From Candidatus Rifleibacteriota bacterium (GTDB lineage Bacteria; Muiribacteriota; Ozemobacteria; Ozemobacterales; Ozemobacteraceae): 36,992 nucleotides of DNA. The stretch lies in NCBI GenBank assembly GCA_015233155.1, contig JADFYG010000041.1:1-36992 (forward strand). The letters run 5' to 3'. The notes beneath the pieces are model-generated. The model was given only the letters and a program-made list of their open reading frames with translations, was not told the DNA's origin and made no database searches. Below are positions 33,256 through 36,992 of the stretch, in pieces. Numbering within the stretch: the stretch's first letter is position 1; each line of letters starts with the position of its first letter. A program made the position numbers and the translations under genes.

Positions 33256-33947
33256 TGCGAACCCGTCTTTGCATGCTTCTTGTAGCTCTGTTCTGCACGT
33301 TCTCAGTGGTTTATGCGGCAGCACCTGTGCCTCCCGCAGACTCACCATCGGGTCTCTCCGGCAACACTATTTTTACGGCCATTCATGAGATAAATGCCCG
33401 TCCCGGGCTTCACAAAGGACAGTTTGTTTCAGTCAAAGCACTCTTTTCCGGTTGGCAAGGCGGGATCGGGGCTCCTCCTGTTACACGTTCTGATTGGGTT
33501 GCCAAAGACCCGGAAGGCAACTCCATCTATTGCACCGGCATACTCCCCGAAGGTGTTATGCCCGGTGATCCGAAATCCTCAGGAAAGCCCATCACGGTTC
33601 TTGGCAAGGTAGCCATTGATTCCCATGGCCGTCCATATATTGAGGTCACGGAAACCATGATTACCGCGACAATCGTTGAGCCTATGGTATCCGTTGCATC
33701 TCTTCTTTTCGATCCGATAACTCTTAAGGGAAAACGTGTTCGTCTCCTTGGAGTGCTGGCTAAAGGCATTGGATTGCGCGGCAACCGTTTTTATCTGTTG
33801 GCCGACCCAACCGGTGCGATTACTCTCGGTCGGCTTCCCAAGCTGTATCCGAAGGGAACTATTCTGCAGATTACCGGCACTCTCGGAAACGATGACAACG
33901 GTCTTCCCCAATTAGCTGACGTTGAAATCATCTCTGCGAAGAATTGA
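33252..33947 (+). CDS. Exported OB-fold-like protein
   Basis: A 231-residue protein. The start at 33252 overlaps the previous stop by ATGA; a second ATG at 33255 fits the AAGGTGG ribosome site slightly better. A signal peptide spans residues 1-23 (LCMLLVALFCTFSVVYAAA). The mature protein has two similar beta-rich halves: GQFVSVKALFSGWQGG...KPITVLGKVAIDSHGRPYIEV and GKRVRLLGVLAKGIGLRGNRFYLLADPTGAITL...GTILQITGTLG. Each has the strand order and glycine pattern of an OB fold, as in the YgiW/YdeI or tandem OB proteins of the envelope. This fold call is inference. It is co-transcribed with the DUF1232 gene. Confidence 0.68.
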   Translation: MMRTRLCMLLVALFCTFSVVYAAAPVPPADSPSGLSGNTIFTAIHEINARPGLHKGQFVSVKALFSGWQGGIGAPPVTRSDWVAKDPEGNSIYCTGILPEGVMPGDPKSSGKPITVLGKVAIDSHGRPYIEVTETMITATIVEPMVSVASLLFDPITLKGKRVRLLGVLAKGIGLRGNRFYLLADPTGAITLGRLPKLYPKGTILQITGTLGNDDNGLPQLADVEIISAKN

Positions 33948-34053
33948 CGCGCTATTTTTTTTTGGTTTAATCGAAGGCCCTGCCCAGAAGATGTGTAGTG
34001 TTCACATTATGGCAATTTGCATAATTACCATGACTTGTTGCCGTTCTTCGTAG

Positions 34054-34073
34054 TGGCGAATCATCATTCGCCA
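34054..34073 (+). repeat. Perfect hairpin TGGCGAAT/ATTCGCCA
   Basis: TGGCGAAT-CATC-ATTCGCCA is an 8-bp perfect stem with a four-base loop in the gap between the OB-like and clostripain genes. No T run follows. It resembles short palindromes that recur in some bacterial genomes, but only one copy was noticed here. Confidence 0.6.
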
Positions 34074-34090
34074 GGATTTTATATAAAGTT

Positions 34091-34124
34091 CATGCCTCGT
34101 CCGGTGTCAGGTGAGGCATGTTTT
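34091..34124 (+). terminator. Terminator before the clostripain gene
   Basis: CATGCCTC (34091-34098) and GAGGCATG (34113-34120) form a perfect 8-bp stem with a 14-base loop, followed by TTTT. It would end transcription of the DUF1232/OB-like unit. It covers the ATG at 34118, which argues that the clostripain gene starts at 34163. Confidence 0.65.
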
Positions 34125-34162
34125 GCCTGTACGAGGTATATCGTGAATTTTGCGGAAATCAT

Positions 34163-36607
34163 ATGAGACAGGACAATCGGTACAGAAAAAAAATCGTTGC
34201 AACTCTTTTGCTTGCGATGAGCATAGCCTGTCTGATTATTGCGGGCTGCTCAGGGTCTTCCGGGGGGGCTATTCCCTCATATTCCTATCCGACACCCACG
34301 GATCTTGCCATTACCGGAGCTCTTGATCTTTCCGATGTCGCCTTGCATTCAGATCTCGGCGGCATAACTCCCCTCTCTAATGCTACTTCCTCCGCTTCTT
34401 TGTCAGGCTCAAGCACTGATCACACAACTTCGAATAGCTTGTTTGCAGATCATTTGTCTCCAAAGAACTCGGTAGTTAATCGTGCAGGTCTCAGAGGTTC
34501 CGTCATTGATTATTCCGGCTTTTCCGTTAATATCGAAGATGATCCCGCGCCTGCTGTACCGCTTTCCGTCGAGGGCAAATTCAATCTCGCTCCGCTGACG
34601 ATTCGCGATCAGGTTGTCGTTCGCGTCAAGAGTCGCACTCATCCAGGACTGATCTTCGAATGGATGGCCGCTGATTCGCGCGGTCTTTCCGGACCTCATA
34701 ACATCCAGGTCACGGTTCTTTCCACCGCACGTTCGTTCATAGCACGTACAGTCCGTGAACGTTATGGACGTCGACTTAGTCCTGAACTTATTGCCGATGC
34801 CCAGATCCATGACGCCGTTGAGGCAATGCACGTGGTACTCGAAAAGAGGCCGGATTTACTTCCGGCTGAAGGCGGATTAGAAGCGGTTCCGGATGTCCGC
34901 AAGGCAGTCGATGCGTCGGCTTTGGCTTTGAACTCCGCCGGAGCGGGCGAGTTACCCCGTGAATGGACCGTCCTGATTTACCAGGCCGGCGACAACCAGC
35001 TTTCACAACCACTTGACCTTGATATCGAAGAAATGAAGCAGGTATCGTTCTCAGACAAGGCCGTTCTGTTGGTCCAGACCGATTCTCCGAGCGCTGGCAT
35101 TCGTCGTCTCCGGTTCGACCATGGAAAGGAAATCCTCCTGGAAAACCAAGGACCAGGGGATTCGGCAGATCCCGCAAAAGTCGCGGAATTTCTCGGCTGG
35201 GCCCGCCGGGCATTTCCCGCCCGTCGTTTTGCCCTCATCCTGGCCTCGCACGGCCTCGGATGGCGCTCATCAGCTCCATCGCGCGGAGTTCTCGTAGATG
35301 ACTCCACCGGAACGATGGGAGATCTGGTTTCACTGAAGCGGGGGCTGATGAGTGTGGAAAGCGTCTACGGTACCTATCTTCGGCCGATTGACCTCCTCGG
35401 ATTCGACGCCTGTCTCATGGGACTTTTCGAAACCGCATGGCAATTTCGTGACAATGCCGGTTGTATTGTCTTCTCGCAGGCTAATGAACCGGCTTCTGGC
35501 TGGGCATATAAGCCTGTCTTATCTGTATTTGGCTCGGCATCGGCTGCTGCTGGTCTTGACGGACTTGGCTTCGGACGCATCATCTGTCAGGAATATAAAA
35601 ATGCGTATTCTTCTGATAGTACGACCGGCCGATATTCCGGAACGATGTCTGTGATTGATACGTCGGGCTTAAAAGCCTTGCATGACCGTTTCGTCGCATG
35701 GGCGCAGCTTCTGTATGATAATCGCAACAGCCTGGGTCCTACTATCACCGGAGTTCGGGATGCCTATCGCACCGACACGGGCTCTCTGATCGGTGCTGAG
35801 AAGTATCGGGTCCAGGCCTTTGAATTCACCGATTACCGTGACCTCGTCGATCTTGTAAAAGCGGTCCAGGATGCGGCTCCGGTGACTCGCCTGACCGCTG
35901 AACCGCTTTTGGCAGCGTGTTCAAATGCGGTTCCGGTCGCTGTTCGTTTTGGCGATCGCTACTCCAGGGCTTCAGGACTTTCGATCAGTCTGCCTTCTTC
36001 TGTCGATTTTGCTGACTACACAAATACAGCTCAGGCCGGTCGTCGTTATGGAGATCTTGATTTGTCTCAAGATACGGTGTGGGCTGCATTGCTGAGTGTC
36101 CTGAACCCGGCTCCGCCTCCCAAGGTCGACGGTCGGCTTTTGCAGGTTCTCCTCTCCTGGAAGTCCGCAGCAGACCTTGATTTATACATCGGGGAGCCAG
36201 ATCCCAACGCCTCTACCGATTCCGCACGCATTGTTTGGCACGGAGCGTCCGACGGCAGTGCCACACCTAACGGCCGATTTTCACCCGATTCGAGTGTCTC
36301 CGGTATCAGCGCGGAAACATGGACCGCCGAAACCAGCATCGCTGCCGGTCGTTATTGGGTCGTAGCCAACTATTACAGTCGAAGCACCGTTACAGACCCA
36401 ACGGACGCTCAGGTCAAAATTTCCATTACAAGCGGGTCACAGATCTTTTCCCATCCCGGGCTTAAATTCGGCGAACGTTTTGATGCTGCTATCGTCACGG
36501 TAGCGTCCTCCGCTATCACGTGGGAGGCCATTCCAGAACCGGAAATCCCCGCTTCAATTCTGAAAAGCCTCGAATCCGCTCTGCTTCAGAAAGAGATCCC
36601 TCACTGA
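34163..36607 (+). CDS. Clostripain-like (C11 peptidase) lipoprotein
   Basis: An 814-residue lipoprotein. The start at 34163 gives a proper signal: MRQDNRYRKKIVATLLLAMS then ACLIIAGC with the lipidated cysteine near 29. The C11 catalytic domain spans ~260-640: WTVLIYQAGDNQLS near 268, catalytic H363 in LASHGLGW, and catalytic C417 in GFDACLMG, followed by SQANEPASGWAY. C11 enzymes cut after arginine or lysine, though the target here is unknown. Residues ~655-770 form a beta-rich domain (LQVLLSWKSAADLDLYIGEPDP) resembling the DUF2135/PPC type of extracellular modules. The N-terminal ~230 residues are Ser-rich then beta-like and may act as a pro-region. Anchoring in the outer membrane is likely. 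Confidence 0.9.
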   Translation: MRQDNRYRKKIVATLLLAMSIACLIIAGCSGSSGGAIPSYSYPTPTDLAITGALDLSDVALHSDLGGITPLSNATSSASLSGSSTDHTTSNSLFADHLSPKNSVVNRAGLRGSVIDYSGFSVNIEDDPAPAVPLSVEGKFNLAPLTIRDQVVVRVKSRTHPGLIFEWMAADSRGLSGPHNIQVTVLSTARSFIARTVRERYGRRLSPELIADAQIHDAVEAMHVVLEKRPDLLPAEGGLEAVPDVRKAVDASALALNSAGAGELPREWTVLIYQAGDNQLSQPLDLDIEEMKQVSFSDKAVLLVQTDSPSAGIRRLRFDHGKEILLENQGPGDSADPAKVAEFLGWARRAFPARRFALILASHGLGWRSSAPSRGVLVDDSTGTMGDLVSLKRGLMSVESVYGTYLRPIDLLGFDACLMGLFETAWQFRDNAGCIVFSQANEPASGWAYKPVLSVFGSASAAAGLDGLGFGRIICQEYKNAYSSDSTTGRYSGTMSVIDTSGLKALHDRFVAWAQLLYDNRNSLGPTITGVRDAYRTDTGSLIGAEKYRVQAFEFTDYRDLVDLVKAVQDAAPVTRLTAEPLLAACSNAVPVAVRFGDRYSRASGLSISLPSSVDFADYTNTAQAGRRYGDLDLSQDTVWAALLSVLNPAPPPKVDGRLLQVLLSWKSAADLDLYIGEPDPNASTDSARIVWHGASDGSATPNGRFSPDSSVSGISAETWTAETSIAAGRYWVVANYYSRSTVTDPTDAQVKISITSGSQIFSHPGLKFGERFDAAIVTVASSAITWEAIPEPEIPASILKSLESALLQKEIPH

Positions 36608-36992
36608 AAAAAGTGTCTTCCGTTCTCAATGTGTTCGGGTTCTAATATTGGCATCGAATATCAGAAGTTGCAATTATAGTTTTCGGAGACCTTCACAACG
36701 GCTTCGCACGTGTTAAACGTGGTGACTGCGGCATGAGTTTTAGCAACATTTTCCTGTAAGGGCCGGCATTTTTGCCAATCATGCCATCAAAAGGGCGCGG
36801 CGAAATTTGGGGAGTTTCTCTGTACCACCATCCCGGCGAAAATCCCGCATCGCCATGTGGTCGCTCCCCAAGATCGTGCCCCGCAATTTCCTCTGCAACC
36901 GAAAACTCTTGGGGAAAATGGGTCGGTGCGCATGGGAGTGCCTTGAATTTTCAGGTTATTTTTGGGGCTTTTCCGAGGGGGGGGTAAGTAAA
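36608..36992. other. Window end, no gene recognised
   Basis: The last 385 bp hold open frames on both strands (for example plus strand from 36781), but none has a clear ribosome site or a family match. TCCCCAAGA (36865-36873) and TCTTGGGGA (36907-36915) are perfect inverted arms. The final bases are an unusual run of eight G. Confidence 0.5.

Noticed and set aside
36772..36987. 71-codon open frame at the window end
   Set aside because: No ribosome site, no motif, and the opposite strand is equally open; the final G run suggests low sequence quality or a contig edge.

Overview
The window looks like chromosome from a diderm (Gram-negative type) bacterium of roughly 50% G+C. The signs are lipoprotein and Sec signals, an alpha-2-macroglobulin, a Cpx-like envelope two-component pair and a sigma-54 activator. 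No rRNA, tRNA, CRISPR array, phage or insertion-sequence gene was found. The mix of a bacterial alpha-2-macroglobulin, a clostripain lipoprotein, FmdB, DUF4080 radical SAM and a fused spermidine synthase would fit a deep-branching uncultured lineage (Riflebacteria-like, for example), but this is only an impression and no marker gene settles it.

Layout. 0.1-2 kb: a two-gene minus-strand unit, a metallophosphoesterase followed by a GspE/PilB-like ATPase whose Walker B region is abnormal. The first 47 bases are an exact inverted copy of part of that ATPase gene. 2.1-10.9 kb (minus): a membrane-fused spermidine synthase, a 53-residue Cys-rich protein and a 2003-residue alpha-2-macroglobulin. 11.2-12.1 kb (plus): a PfkB sugar/nucleoside kinase. 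12.2-17.5 kb: an EF-hand/His-Gly/Ser-rich protein, a secreted protein of unknown function, a lipoprotein, and a CpxA/CpxR-like kinase and regulator. Three intergenic regions here share the decamer GTAAAGAAAT; the copy at the regulator's own promoter forms a perfect GTAAA-N5-GTAAA Cpx-type box, so this block may be one regulon. 17.6-21.4 kb (plus): a Dabb protein, a REC-PAS-PAS-kinase-REC hybrid with a palindrome in its promoter, and a divergent PlsY-like protein. 21.5-24 kb: a secreted unknown, a gamma-carbonic-anhydrase-like protein and a DJ-1/PfpI-rubrerythrin fusion ending at a strong terminator. 24.1-24.3 kb (minus): a candidate small RNA of about 158 nt with its own promoter and terminator. 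24.7-29.7 kb: a small membrane protein, a B12-type radical SAM enzyme, an FmdB zinc ribbon and a secreted metalloprotease. 29.7-32.4 kb (minus): an RNase Z-like hydrolase coupled to an NtrC-type regulator. 32.7-36.6 kb (plus): a possible leader peptide, a DUF1232 protein, a secreted OB-like protein and a clostripain-like lipoprotein.

Three copies of a ~100 bp element (about 2.0, 18.0 and 24.0 kb) with inverted ends and a G+C-rich hairpin core look like non-autonomous mobile or REP-like repeats. A second, weaker repeat pair lies in two divergent intergenic regions.

The theme is envelope and signalling biology: four signal-transduction proteins, several exported proteins (two proteases, one protease inhibitor) and regulatory DNA with clear symmetry. 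The most novel candidates are the Cpx-like regulon with its unknown exported proteins, the candidate small RNA, the PfpI-rubrerythrin fusion and the dispersed repeat family.
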